This document shows, in pieces, positions 20,670 to 33,428 of a stretch of DNA of 64,000 nucleotides. The notes below the pieces were generated by a model. The model worked only from the letters and a program-made list of their open reading frames with translations, did no database searches and was not told where the DNA came from. The stretch comes from Serpula lacrymans var. lacrymans S7.9 (taxonomy: Eukaryota; Basidiomycota; Agaricomycetes; Boletales; Serpulaceae), in assembly GCF_000218685.1 (NCBI RefSeq), contig NW_006763291.1:62001-126000 (forward strand). The letters are read 5' to 3'. The translations under genes were made by a program, and so were the position numbers. How positions within the stretch are numbered: position 1 is the stretch's first letter; each line of letters opens with the position of its first letter.

Positions 20670-21970
20670 TTTAGGTCTCCTACACAAACCTGCCAACTTG
20701 TGGCTGCAATCCTTCATCTTGGCAATCTAGGATTCACAGTCATTGTTCTTGTAAGATTGATAATGTAGTGATGCAGAACATTGGCATGTTGGATGGAATA
20801 CCCAAAGGTAGGTATGTTGTAGCTGCACGTGAATTATAGGCAAGACATTTGGAACAAAAGGCTTATCGGGAATAGCCACTCATGGAAAATGATAAGGCCA
20901 CGGTACTACGATAGCCATATGTTTAGCCATTAGGTGAGCAATGTCTAGATGGCACATACCTGCAACAAGACTGCATAAACTTTGAGCAAGACTTCTGTAG
21001 CTTTTGGCTGATTAAGAGGAGAAACCTGTAGCCTCAAGTTCTTGAACTTGTTGCACTAAGAAAATACCTGGTTAGTGAGTGCTTAGACTAGATGATTACT
21101 GATAAAGATCTGACTGCGGTATTTACAGGTGAATTTGGGGATAACAGACATGGTGGAGTGATGTTATTGTGTTGGTCTGTTTAGCCATGGGTGAGATATA
21201 TGGACGAGATTATTAGGCGCTGAGAAATAGAGCCATGCCCTAGTCGTACAAAATCGAGTCATAGTTTAGTCATTGGTGAGTAGTGTTTCTACTCACTCAT
21301 TGTCCAGATTGTGTTGATTTGCAGTTCAGCGCGATACATCATTGGGACACTAACATCATGTGGTTTTGTTCCACTCATCTGATTGTCATATATAGGGGGG
21401 CATAAGGTAGGGTCAAAGGATATAATCAAGGGGAATCAGGATGGGAGGATGAGCAATGTGGGAGAGATTATTCGGTGATGTCACACTGTCACAGGGCCTG
21501 TTTGGGGATGTATGTTCTTCCAATAAGTACTCTCAGAGAGTCACTTGCACCAGAAAGCCTTTATGCTGTATTATTTATCTAAACCGCTATTCACATCATA
21601 TTCTCTTCTCTATTGGTCTTATACCACAGCTTCATGGTTGTCGTATTGGTGAGCTTCTTGCTTCAAAATCTCTCTCTGTTGCTCCCTGGAAATTCAATGT
21701 TGTCATATTGGTGAGCTTTTTGCTTTGAGATCTCTCTCTGTCGCTCGCTGTGTGAAATTTGATGGCATATGATGCGGTGTGAGATACCACATCAGACAAA
21801 ATCACATTTTGTGTTTTAAAAGTTATCAAGAGCAAAGCACTAAATTAGTGCGCGGCTTTATAACCGGGGGCGTATTGGAAGTCAGATGTTCTCTACATCT
21901 TGCCAACTCCTCTTTATTGCTCAAATGACCATGGTATACACAGCAATGTTGTATTGTCACCCAACCGCGA
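20670..21970. other. No recognisable gene
   Basis: No coding region could be supported. There is a short imperfect internal duplication near 21640-21740 (GGTGAGCTT...TTGCTTCAAAATCTCTCTCTGTTGC and its variant). Confidence 0.4.
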
Positions 21971-21975
21971 GGTAA

Positions 21976-22374
21976 CCATCCCTTTTGGCTTGTTCATGAA
22001 CAACCAGTTTGTCCACTTAGCAGGCTCTCATAAGCTCATTTAGTATGGCTTTGACCCAAACCTGATAAGATACCACACTGACATCATTCAGTACTATTAA
22101 TCCCATACTGAAGAACCTCTTTGATCCGTAGTTGCAGGTAACAATATTTTCAAAGTATGTTTACTATGTTATGAAGATAATATAGGATCTGCAAAAGATA
22201 TTAACATAGCTCTTGCGGCTGCTCATCAAGCATTCAAGACAATATGGGGAAAGAACATCACTGGATTTGAAAGATCCAGGTTACTGAACAAACTCGCTGA
22301 CCTTATAGAGGGGGATGTGCAGGCACTTGCTGAGGTCGAGAGTCTTAACAATAGAAAGCCTGTCAAAATTTCTA
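21976..22374 (+). pseudogene. Aldehyde dehydrogenase N-terminal remnant
   Basis: The stretch encodes IPFGLFMNNQFV, matching the start of fungal NAD(P)-dependent aldehyde dehydrogenases. After a decayed interval with stops it encodes DINIALAAAHQAFKTIWGKN and GFERSRLLNKLADLIEGD, ending EVESLNNRKPVKISR before a plausible GT splice donor. In the intact family this is the N-terminal NAD-binding region, about the first 120 of some 500 residues. The catalytic Cys and Glu lie further on and are absent. The sequence runs into LTR-like copy F2 at 22396, and no continuation was found beyond 23799. It is therefore a fragment, not a working enzyme. Confidence 0.8.
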
Positions 22375-22395
22375 GGTAACCGTCTTCACACCCGA

Positions 22396-23799
22396 TGTTG
22401 ATGATAAGAACTGTTGTTAGAAAACCACACACAAAACAAACTAACATACAATCCTCCCAGATTCCACGGAACTTGTTTATGGGCTTTGCCTCCTAGAACA
22501 GTGGGTGCTCTGGTTATTCGTGGGGTAGTATGTATGACAATCCTTCAAAATAAAACCCAGAGATGTATAGGTGTGGGTTTTGAGGAGGAGGGATAGTTGA
22601 ACTATAGAAGATAGGGGCTTTTTGAGACAAATATAGGATTTTTTTTACAAGGTAAAATACAGGGGTTTATATAGTAAAAGAAAGGGAGGCTATGCACAGT
22701 ATAGCTGTGCAAAAAAAATGAGAAAGAACATGAAGGAAGAAATGTATGCTGACAAATCCTACATAGGTAGTACAGGATAAGATTGTCAAAATAAGGAAAA
22801 GAAAGAGATAGAACAATGAATGCTGTGAGTAATGTCACAGGTTTGTACAGCCATAAAGTAAAGTCCAATAGCAAAAAGAGAGCAGGAAAATCATGATGTC
22901 ATGGGAAGATGCAGTAAAAAAGGGCAAAGCAAAAAAAATATCAGTATCAACACAGTTCCTTTATTGTCAGTCAGGCATTCTAAAAAATATGTGTCCATAT
23001 AAATGATTCAAAAATCAAAAATAATCACACTGTAAATGAATGTTCTGCTGAAAAAAAGAAACTGGAGCCAGTGGTCCACCACCTAGTCCAAATCCAACGG
23101 TTCCATGGCCTTACCAATAGGCTGGTTGTACTGGACCACCTGGTCAAACGAGGGAGGGAGGGGAGTAGTCCCAATTTGGAACAAGTGAGTCCCAGGAAGC
23201 GTGTGGTAGGTGTAGCTGTAGCGAAGACGATGGACAAAAGATAAGTGTACCCAAGTGAATGGGACAGCAATGAACATGAGCAACGCAAGGGGATGAACCT
23301 TCTCCAGCTCAAAAACTACCCACCCACGCTCCAACCAGGCAAGATGAGTGACCGATGTTTTGATAGTATATGATGGTAGATTGACGTCATTAAGATGGAC
23401 CTGTTGCCCAATTTGAACCGGCCGCCAGGGCTTTGCTGATATCAGCAGTGGAACATGGTAGTTGACGGATCGGCGACGGAAGCAGATAGGAAGTGGTGAC
23501 ATCAGAAATGGTGGGGGAGCAAAGAAGATGAGGAGGAGGAGGCTGGAGGTGACGAGGAGGTGAACTAAAATGGGGATCCAGAAACGACCGTCGGGTGAGA
23601 ATAAAAACGAGAGTAAGGGACCCATGGTGGGGCTAGGCAAAGGAAGGGAAGTGAAGGAAACAACAAAAGCAAGGGCGTAATGCAATGGATTGCTATTCCA
23701 CGTGACACTGTGCCTGTGTGGTGCAAAGGTGAGTCTTTTTGAATATTCGCTTTGTTATTGGCACCTGTTCATGCTACCAATCAACTTTGGTGCATGACA
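22396..23799 (-). mobile_element. LTR-like family F, copy 2
   Basis: On the minus strand it runs from TGTCATGCACCAAAGTTGAT (23799) to ...CAACAGTTCTTATCATCAACA (22396). It has the full ORF and the TATA-bearing tail (ACTATATAAACCCC), but about 260 bases downstream of the TATA box are deleted relative to the copies at 43.8 and 61.3 kb, and part of the head is missing. No matching target duplication is visible. Confidence 0.8.
23083..23625 (-). CDS. Family F ORF, copy 2, intact 180 codons
   Basis: It starts at the ATG in CCACCATGGG and ends in TAG. The translation appears identical to that of copy 3 (44057-44599), and the nucleotides matched wherever I compared them. It has an N-terminal hydrophobic segment (about residues 14-45), then a soluble part with PVQIGQQVHLNDVNLPSYTI and LAWLERGWVVFELEKVHPLA. 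Unknown function. See the copy at 44057 for the arguments that it is a real protein. Confidence 0.6.
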   Translation of the reverse strand: MGPLLSFLFSPDGRFWIPILVHLLVTSSLLLLIFFAPPPFLMSPLPICFRRRSVNYHVPLLISAKPWRPVQIGQQVHLNDVNLPSYTIKTSVTHLAWLERGWVVFELEKVHPLALLMFIAVPFTWVHLSFVHRLRYSYTYHTLPGTHLFQIGTTPLPPSFDQVVQYNQPIGKAMEPLDLD

Positions 23800-24345
23800 G
23801 CATCAAACAAATATGCCACAGGTATCAACAAGTCTCTTTTGATCAACAGTGTCAAATGTGTAATGTAGGCTCATTCATCATTCTACGAAGTCCAACAAGT
23901 TTTACACTATTTATTACTCAAATTGTGCCTAAACTTGAGAATAGTTTCTCTTCAGAATATGCCTTAGGCTTACTCTTTCTAGGCTTCACTGAACTAATAA
24001 CTTACACATACAGATGACCTTTATCCAAGGAATCATACTAAAACATTGTAGTGCTCTGTGATTTACAAACACCCCCACCCAAGGAGCAATGTATCAACAG
24101 GTGCTGTATGAATACCATTTAGAAGGCCATATCATGCAGCAGCTCCTTAATCCCTCCCCCCTCTCTTAATCTTGAAGGTCAAGCAATTTTCATAAACCTG
24201 CAATTATGAATTGTTTATTTGTGAACACATGACTGGAATTAATATAGAGTAGTAAAGTTAAGTAGAGAGCCACAAACCTTTGTAGAGTGAATCTATATAT
24301 CTCTTGGAAATGTATATTTCTTTTATCACAATATTTTACAATGTT
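23800..24345. other. No recognisable feature
   Basis: AT-rich sequence without a supported gene or repeat. Confidence 0.4.
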
Positions 24346-24610
24346 ATCAATCCTGGAACTTCACAGATGGACCCCTGATACCTCTGACATGTGACATTTT
24401 CTGGAATTGCCCAACTACAACTGCCCAGCTGGGATTACCCATATGGGATTGCCCGGTGGAATATCCCACATATACTGTGGGCAATCCCACACAGTATGAA
24501 AGCAAACTTGGTGCACCATGCTCCTGGGGGGCTACTAGCTGGACAGGTTTGTAGAGGATGATCAAGCTAAGAGCTTTAGAATTTGGGTAGCCTGAAGTGT
24601 ATTACTTACA
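24346..24610. repeat. Dispersed GGGA/TCCC palindromic repeat
   Basis: Contains short palindromes such as GGGATTACCC and ATATCCCACATATACTGTGGGCAATCCC, and shares GACATGTGACATTT and CCTGAAGTG tracts with the segment at 26085-26280. It looks like a decayed member of a MITE-like family also present at 25.5, 36.2, 37.3 and 38.8 kb. Confidence 0.5.
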
Positions 24611-25470
24611 TTTTCTTGCAGTGGCCATACAGCCACCCTAGTGTTTCAGCCAGTCTGAGATTGAAGTTGCTAAGGGAGACTGGTCAGATATTTCATCCTT
24701 GGGCCTATTTACCTAAATTAAACTGTACTTTCACTTATGCCCATATTTAACTCACACACAAAGTTTTGTTATCCTCCTGTATTCTGAAATTATTTTGTTT
24801 TGATAATATTGTTCACCTTTCTTGAGTTATTTTTCTTTATTTCAATATCCTGAGAGTTTCTCCCTTTTGATTGCAAATATATATATCAATCATGATTAGG
24901 CTTAAAACTATGTAGTACTTTGTCTCCCTTTTTTGGAGATTCTCTTTGCTCTAAACTTGTATTGATCTTTTTAAGATAATGATTTCCTCCACTCTTTATT
25001 TATACGACATAATAATAAGACTCATAAGGGTTGGTATCTTATGTCCAGACAGCTGCAAGTACTTTCAGTCCATACATGACTTTTGAATTCATCATTTAAA
25101 ATACAGTATCTGAATTCAAATATTTCTTCTTTTTCAAGGAGCATATGAACTTTCAATATCTGACTGAAATCTCTGCTAGACACAAAAGTACTTCTAAGAT
25201 TTAGGAATAGTTGCTGTAGGTTGCTATATCAGAAATACTCTTCAATGTTGTTCTCTTGTTATTTTCACCATGATGTTATATCACCCATGGCAATTATTGA
25301 TAAGCAACACTTTCAATAATTCATTTCTATTTATATATACATTACATATACATGCAGCAAAATTGCTATCAGTACTTTAAAGAATATAACTTTAAAGTAT
25401 ATAGTTTAGTGAAATGGTATTATATATCCTTTCAAAAAGATTTTTTATATGGTGGTAACTGAATTTACCC
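24611..25470. other. No recognisable gene
   Basis: AT-rich, with no coding or repeat signal that I can support. Confidence 0.4.
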
Positions 25471-25474
25471 TAGT

Positions 25475-25690
25475 ACTGGGATCATTCCACCGGGACTATT
25501 CCAAATCATGAGATATCCCATTCATGTGATATTTGGGATGATTGATCCCAGAGATAAAAATAATGGGACAGACCAGGGAAAATCAACCTCTTAGGTGGAT
25601 AGATGTACAGTGGGTGATCAACCTAAATGCTAAGCTGTTAAGGGTGTCTGAAGTGCTACATATAGCTTTTACTCTGGTGCCAGCCCCTTC
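25475..25690 (+). repeat. MITE-like repeat, plus copy
   Basis: Shares GGGACAGACCAGG, TAGGTGGATAGATGTACAGT and GGGTGATCAA tracts with the inverted copy at 36110-36305. It contains GGGATNATYCC palindromes. No ORF of substance. Confidence 0.65.
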
Positions 25691-26039
25691 TCAGATAGCT
25701 AACCTATCATTGGATAGTCCTATGTAAGATATTTTCATCAGGGTTTAAATAAGAAATATCTTGCATCTAATTTGAGGCTTTCACTTATTACAGTCTCACT
25801 CAATCCACAAATCTAATTTTTGTGTTTGTCATACATCCTAGTAATCAATGAATATGTAAATCTAATATTATATTATATCATATTTGAAACTCCAAAAACC
25901 TAAGGTCAAAAAGTGCACCAATTATTATCTTCTTATTATCTAGTGTTCTCAGAGTTTTCCAGCTACTCTGTTCATTTTTACAGAGTAATTGTGTGTTGGT
26001 TTGTGCTCAAACATACAATTCTAACTGGTAAGCCACTGG

Positions 26040-26290
26040 TGCAACTAATCTGGGAGGGGCTATTTTTTCTGTTATATGTCCCTGACACCTTGTGACATGT
26101 GACATTTCTTTGGGATTATCTCTGGGATAATCCCAGTGGGATTTGACTAAACATGCACCACCTGGGGATTATCCTAACTTCTGGGATTTGCCTAAAAAAA
26201 TAGACATTTAGGTTGAAAGGTTTACATATAATTTTCAACCTAAATGCCACCATTTGGGAGTGACTGAAGTGTGATTGGCTCCATGGGCAT
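26040..26290. repeat. Diverged GGGAT palindromic repeat
   Basis: GGGATTATCTCTGGGATAATCCC and CTGGGGATTATCC motifs, plus an inverted TTTAGGTTGAAA / TTTCAACCTAAA pair near 26210-26255. Related by these motifs to the repeat at 25475. Confidence 0.5.
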
Positions 26291-26458
26291 ATCAAATCAA
26301 GGATAGCACCCTTAAGACTTTTTGCATCATCTGATCTTGCTGTAGAACCCCCTTTTTGTATCTAATAAGGTCAGGGCAAAGATTAGTACATGCAATATAT
26401 GCTACATACAAGTTCTGCAATGGTGACAACAGTATCAGCTTCACATGTACAAAGCAGT

Positions 26459-26874
26459 TGTTACGATAACACAATTTTTGGACCTTTCCTTCTTTTTCAT
26501 TCTCCGCTTTAACCTTGTACACTTTAGCTTTCACATAGGGTGCCACGTGGCACTTCCCTTTTTGTTCAAACTCCTCTTTCTCGTGCTGCGTTGCCTTCTT
26601 CTTACTTTAGATATAACTCTCTCACACAGTGGAGCTGGTCATGTGGGCTAGGCCCCATGACATCATCAGCCACTGACTTTATCAACTGTACAGTACATAA
26701 GTACAAACACTCTGTATTAGTATATATACCCCAATAAATCCAGGAGACTCCTTAGCAAGTCCTCCTGTTGTATACCAACAAACTCTCTGCAGCTTAAGGT
26801 GTAACCACTCCCTCAACATCTTCTTTATAGTGTGTTCTTGTGTGCGCCAGAGTAACTAACTCTTGGTTGTTACA
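26459..26874 (+). mobile_element. Gypsy solo LTR, family A, GCAGT duplication
   Basis: Runs from TGTTACGATAACACAATTTT to GGTTGTTACA, 416 bases, flanked by GCAGT at 26454-26458 and 26875-26879. It has a TATA-like AGTATATATACCCC and an AATAAA. It matches the 3' LTR of Gypsy-2 at 59471-59850 and the solo copy at 63404-63819. Confidence 0.93.
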
Positions 26875-26879
26875 GCAGT

Positions 26880-28600
26880 TCCTCCAAACCAGGTACTAGC
26901 TGAAGTAAGGCTTGAAAAATGCGGGATCTGTGCCTTTCTCTGCTTTGCCAACAATATAGAAACATGAACAAAAAAAGTTGATGTACTTGAATGTGAAAGA
27001 TTCCTCAGGCTCCTCTGATCTATCTCCATGACAAGAAATACCACAAGAAAGCAGTGCCTGAATGTTACAAAGAGCATGTATAGATTGCTCAAAGTGTCAT
27101 CCATAATGGACTTAAGGATCAGTTTGACAGCTAACTCTGCTGCAAACACATGAGTTTGATAACTAAATGAATTTACTGACAGTCTCTTCCTAGGGCCAAG
27201 GTGAAGAGCACTATTATTCTCGGTGTCTCTCTGGTGTCTACAGCTGAAAGAAGGGGAATAAGGGCCTGTGTTGGAGCAACCAGGAAGTATTCAAACTGTG
27301 GTGTACCGGGTGAAAAAACAAAAGGAAGCCTATACAAAATAAGGCCAGAATGCAATCAGCAACTTTTAAGACAAATAAGGAAGAATCAGAGCACAAACAA
27401 GATGTTGTGAATTGAGCAATGCATACCAGAGAGAGTCAAGACAATAAATGAGACTACAAGGCAGTCAACAGATTATGCACAAATAAGATAGGACAATCAA
27501 CTGAACAAACAATGTCTCCTAGACACTGCAAAGGCAAGTGATGATAGTATTAGAATGATAGATTGAAGGAAGTGCCTAGCCACTTGCTGAGCTCTCATGG
27601 ACAGAACTAGAGTCCAATGTGAGTAACTGGATTATTAGAGAGTACAGGAGGTGTACAGTACCCAGAGTTCAATGTGAGTAAGTAAAGAATAGAAAGCATT
27701 GCATCAGCAAACCAAAGAGTCCGTGGGATGCCTCTCCACATAATAGAGATAAACAAGAAATACCACAGGTCTCAGATGCAAAAATAAAACCATAGAAAAT
27801 GGTCAATATTTTCCTACTATTACAAAAGGTACCAATTTTTGCAAGTCATTTTAGAGATGTCACACCAGCATTGGAATTCATCTGTCAACTGAGCTACATA
27901 TTCCTTACTATGGTGGTGCACACAAAATTTTTGCTAGGATATGTATTTCCCCAGAGGTAAATATCATTACAGTAGGCTTCTCTAATCCCCAAGTATTATC
28001 AGCGAACATTTTCACAGAAATATATTACAAGTACAATTCAACTGTTGTTTAGTACCTTGATTCCAGCAACATATCGGTTTTACAAAACAACTGTAGCATG
28101 ATGTATGTTCAGCTTGAATATTGAAACTGTATAGCAATGCTCGGATTAATCTGGGTTACCATATTGGGGACATTGTCTATCTGACCTCAGTTACCCATCT
28201 GGGTAATGATCATACCGTAGTCCACCCAGCATGTAAGTTCATGTAGGACACATGTATGTTATGCGTGAGGTGGATATTATTATGGGACTCTTCCTAGCTT
28301 TTCTTGCGGTCTGAACAAGGACTCAAGGCTGAAGAAGAGCAAAATCAAGGCTCACGGACTTCAGCATTCAAGTCACGGTTGTTCTTAATTAAGTACAGTA
28401 TTTAAGACTTGGCCACAGTAGACTACCCTATAGATCTCCCTACATTGATAACAACCCTACATCCAGACTGCCTGCGCACTAACAATGAGTGAGTGATTCA
28501 GGTGCTACCAATATTGTTCTTTTGATTAACCTGATATTTGTAGATCAAGACAATCTTTTAAATTTTCAAGACTTCCCATTATTTCCAGCTTAAAATTTTG
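26880..28600. other. Mostly unassigned; old LTR C fragment at 27562-27720
   Basis: The segment 27562-27720 resembles the family C LTRs (TTGAAGGAAGTGCCTAGCCACTT, AGAGTCCAATGTGAGTAACT) but is more diverged and has no clear ends. A palindrome TTACCCATCTGGGTAA lies near 28189. Otherwise I see no supported gene. Confidence 0.4.
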
Positions 28601-29382
28601 ATGATGATGTGCCATCCATTCAACTTCCCGATTATTTGACCCAAAATAACAATCTAGCCCCGCAGCTAATGTATGAAGACAGGGATGGTGAGTTTTCCTT
28701 TAGCTAACTCAAATTATCAGCGCTGATCACACTTTCTGAGTTAGTCATTTGAGCTGACAACAGTTTTACATATATGGCAGCCTGTTCAGGTTTATTGTCA
28801 GATCCAGTGGTGTTAACCACTGATGATGATTTAAACAATGTATGTTCATCTACTTCCTTATATACATTTTACTGACCATCTTCTTAGGTCACCTTCTTGA
28901 GCTCTGCACCTCTTCATTTGTGGTCTAGCGGCAGCTCTTTGATGTCAGGTACCGGTGAATCATATCTCTTTCTATCCAGTTTGTGATTACCGATTTTAAT
29001 AATTTGTGTAGATCGCTCACACACTGCTTCCATGTTGGGGCTAGTAGGACCCAAACCATTGTACCTACGTCATTCACAGTGTTATTTGCTCATACTACTA
29101 ACTTGAAGTCTTGTTTTAGATGCTTGATCCCCGTCATAACAACCACTACTTCCTCCAAGATTCCCCAGACCACCTCGACCATTTTCCACTGTAACCATTT
29201 GTACCACACCCTTGCAAGCAACTGTAGCACCAGACAATCTACATTCAGGCTTGTACTTACCACTCAACACTCCAAGTCCAAACTTGGACTTGGATCCTGG
29301 GCCTTCAATCTATCCAAGTTATAATCTCTTTGTGCCGCCAATTGCAACCCCCCAAGCCACTTCAAGTCAGCCTAGGACAACT

Positions 29383-29733
29383 TGTTGGCATATCCGGTTT
29401 GTGATACACTCACATTCTATTATTTTATCCTTTTATTTCTTCATTTCCATACACCATTCTTTTATCTCTACTTGACTGCTTTTCCACTACATTATATAAG
29501 CTCAAAATGTTCCCACACTTATTCCAAAAACTCGTAGCACTCTGCCTTACACAAACCTCAGTCTCTTGATTATGAGACTGAGGTATGTCTGGTTATTTTA
29601 CAGTTTACTTTATACCATCATACTCACTTTACACTATTAGAAATACTCTCTTTTAGGTAGATTATCCTTCAATTTTAGTCTCTTGATTATAAGACTGAGA
29701 AATACTCTCTTTTAGTCTTCTCATCGCCTAACA
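29383..29733 (+). mobile_element. Solo LTR, family E, CAACT duplication
   Basis: TGTTGGCATATCC...CATCGCCTAACA, 351 bases, flanked by CAACT at 29378-29382 and 29734-29738. TATATAAGC near 29498 suggests plus orientation. It contains the hairpin CCTCAGTCTC-TTGATTAT-GAGACTGAGG. The TGTTGG start is common in Copia LTRs, but no internal region is present to prove class. Confidence 0.88.
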
Positions 29734-32037
29734 CAACTAATAGAAGGTCCCACAATTCAAGATCACACCCCATACTCCCTTCAGCTCAGCTGCCCCCGGT
29801 TCAGCAATCTCAGTTCATATCCTACACCCCTCCACATCTTGCGTCAAAATCACCAACATCCCAAGTCCCTCCGACAGCATCTTCTTTGACTTCAAATTCA
29901 CAGCCATTGAGTGGATCACAATGATCATGGCGTAACACTGTGACCCAGAATCAGCCTTGGCAGACTCAAATGCAGCAGATGTCTCCTAGGCCCCATTCAG
30001 AACCCAAAACAACATTTGTTCATTTTTCACCACCACGCTCTCCAGTTCACATGCCTAACCCCGAACTGCCTCCCTCAGCAGATATCCCATCAGCACTCCC
30101 ACCTTTATTTGATGCACTATGCTCTCTGGATCTGAACAATCCCACCCCCTGGATAGCCTCACTCGGTGAAAACAACTACATGAAGATTGTGAAGGATATC
30201 ACATTGTTTATCATAAGAGCTTTTGAGCTCTATGGAGCTCCTGTTGCAAAAGCACAAGGTAGGAACGACTAGGCAGTAGACATAGCTAAGTGTCTGACGA
30301 AGAAATGGAAGAGGGTTAAGTACCGCTTGCTTTTACATCTCGCTAGATGTTCTCGCTTACCGTAGTTCCACAGAGGTCTCATTAGATTTCAAGAACAAGC
30401 ATGGCAAAACTTTAGTAGATCAGGTATGTGTCTCCTTGCGCTGGCTACTGAATGCTTTTTGCTAACATATTTTACAGATTGGCATCGCTGGTGCTAGTTG
30501 GACATCAAAAATTCAAAACTACTTGGAGATCGTCAACAAGATCTTTGGACTGGTGAATGGATCTATGCCTGGCTGGGCACAGAGGAGGATCACACAGGTA
30601 AGGGCATCAATATTTGCCTTTGGCAATGTCTCTTCGGATCCTACTCCTGAGGTACGTGGACCTATCCGTTAGGATTAGATCTAACAATCTTTCTAGGATG
30701 GCCCTACGGGCCCCAAGTTAGCTAGATTTGTTAACATGGGGCTTGCCACCATTGTTAATTATTTTCTTATAATTTTGCAGACCTTACTCACGCTTGGTAT
30801 GCAAGCTACCAGCACAAATATGGACACCCTCCTAATTGGATCCCTGATGTCACAGTAGCTTTCCTTGTTACAATGGTAAGCGCTCAAATCTCTCATCACA
30901 CTGACGCAATTGACAACAACTGGATTCAATAGAGGCTTGATGGCTTTGTTGGCAACAACTTTGTCAACAACCGCATATTTGACAAGAGTTCACTTAGGAC
31001 ACATTTTGTTGTAATACCTGTGCATGCAGTTCATATGCCTTGACAGTACCATTTGACTTCTTCCATGCAATGTAGTGTTTGAGGCTGTGGATCTCTAAAT
31101 CTGTTAGGCTGCTTGGCTCTGAAACAGAGGATGGATGGGGGAACAACTGGACACTTGTCTCTATCTAAGAGTTTTGCTTGCAGGTCCCTTTGAATAGGAG
31201 AATAGTTGGCAACAGTACTATTACTGTGGAGTATATGAGGATTCTCATCATCCAAGTCAGCATCAGCACCATAGCTGGCTGGATCATCCTGGCATTAGTG
31301 TGAGGTGGGGAGAGTGGACAAAACACAATTGCAACCCAACACTGTGGTGCATCAGATAAGAAAGTGCCCAAAGAGGAAGCTAACTAATAGATATTTGTTG
31401 CGTGAACACAGGCTGCTCGTTGCTTGCCATGTCAACAACAATTCTACATACAATGGACCCTCTGCAGCCTTACAACAACCCACTGTCATCAAGTCTGTAC
31501 TATAGTAAAATTTCCTCATTCAAATTCCACTCACTTAGTACGACTAATGACATTATTTTTCTCCAAGTTCCTCCTCTCTATGCTACATCTGCCCCACAGC
31601 CCACAACCTCAGCCCCATTGATTGCAGTCAACCCACTCTTGATCGAATCGCTCAGCTTTGAGGACATTCTGAAAAATCATCACTTCAGCGCCACAGTTCA
31701 AAAATATCAAATTGCGGCTGATCAGTTCCTTGAGAGTCAAGCTTACCAGAACAAGCTCGCCGGGCAGATTGAGGGGCTACTTGCTAAAGAACACATCCAC
31801 ATCCACCAGCAACATGAGTCGGAGGAAAAAATCCGGAAGTATAAAGATGAAGTACAAGAATTGACTAAGCAAAACATTAATTTACGACAAGAAAACCACC
31901 ACCTACTACAAGAAGTTTCACACCTGCAAACTGCCCTGGGTCATCAAACAAATTCTGTGTAAGTGACCTATGCAACCTGAATTCTCTACTGACAGTCTTT
32001 TTTATATATTCTAGTGCAGGAATATCTACCATCTATC

Positions 32038-32438
32038 TGTTACAATTAACATACCAGCACCTACTTACGCTTCACTTTTGTACTTCTACTTTTATTTTCC
32101 AAGTCACATGACCAGTCATGTGACCATTTACTTTACTTTACATTTTCGACTTTTCATAGTCACATGACCAGTCATGTGACACATCACCTGACCAGTGTCT
32201 AGACTCATCATGTGACCGGTCACATGTTAGACATCGGACTTTGAACTTTATTTACAACTGTACAGTACCTCATGTATTTTAGTATATATACAAGAGCAAT
32301 ACATGGGGAAGGACTCAGCGAGTCCTCCTGTTGTCTAGCACAACTAACTCACTGCAGCCTAAGGGGTAACCACTCCCCATCATCTTCTTCATAGTGTGTT
32401 CCTGTGTGCGCCAGAGTAAATAACTCTTGGTCGTTACA
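32038..32438 (+). mobile_element. Solo LTR, family B, CTATC duplication
   Basis: TGTTACAATTAACATACC...GGTCGTTACA, 401 bases, flanked by CTATC at 32033-32037 and 32439-32443. The 3' third is clearly related to family A (TGTGTGCGCCAGAGTAA). The 5' part has repeated palindromes of the type TCACATGACCAGTCATGTGA. TATA-like AGTATATATACAAG near 32281. Confidence 0.93.
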
Positions 32439-33428
32439 CTATCTGAGCGACTTTGTGTCACATGCTGCCAACCCAACCCCAGCACGTTTAATAGTATCTA
32501 CAACTGAAGCCCAGCCCCCCAGCCCTGCCCTGATCAATACCCATTTGAGATTCTATGGGAATTTGATGACTGCAAAAAGGACGAGGATGCTGGACTAACA
32601 GCTCAGAACCCCGCTCAACCTGCAATAGAATGTGCTGTCCGACATGCTGATGGCACCATGATCTCCAGCGAGGAATGGACCGCCATCAAAGCTACCACCC
32701 GCGTCACTCAAAACAAGCTCGAGCAGTTGCCCCTGCCAAAGTGTCGATCCCAGAAATGGTCGCGGAATTACTATCAATCTGTGTACCCGGCTCAGTGGGC
32801 AGCTATCATCCAAGAGATGGAGCAGCAGCAGCCGCTGCTAACTCTATGTTAGAACCATTGGAAGACCAAGCATGTCCTTGGCCAAATGTTGAGGTCTAGT
32901 AAGCTGGTTGATGAGGTGGCTATTAGCAATGACAATGAAGACACAACTCTCACTGCTATCTCATCAGAAACAGAAACAGGAACAGGAACGGAAGCTCAAA
33001 AATGACGTTGAGCAAGGTCAAGTGTCTTGGAAACAGCAAAGAAACAACGGCCAGTGAGCAGCGCAGCTCTAGAGGCCATGTCAGAGGTACAGATGAGGAT
33101 AGACAACTCATCCTTGGACGCATTGATGCCTCCACCCACTACCAGCCAGTCCTTTTTTTCTTCTCCTCTTACTACTACTGTACTGACATCAGATTTTCAG
33201 TACCTATTCGAAAATCACTTCCTCCCCATCATTTCTGTCTGTTGCCTCAAATAAAGGGTCCAAAAAATACAATGTCAACTTTATAGAGGTCAGCTCCTCT
33301 ATCTTGACTTGAAAAGTACATTTTTTTCATTATTTTTCACTTATTCATACACTAACAAAATCTAGCTATCATAACTCGCAACCTTGACTCCAACTCCTTT
33401 GGTATCAACCTTCTCAACGCTATGGAAC

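Noticed and set aside
20641..20670. A chromosome end at the TTAGGG-like tract
   Set aside because: Only about two and a half units, with ordinary sequence continuing on both sides.
22226..22447. Minus-strand frame over the aldehyde dehydrogenase remnant
   Set aside because: It is the antisense shadow of the clearly recognisable plus-strand ALDH codons.
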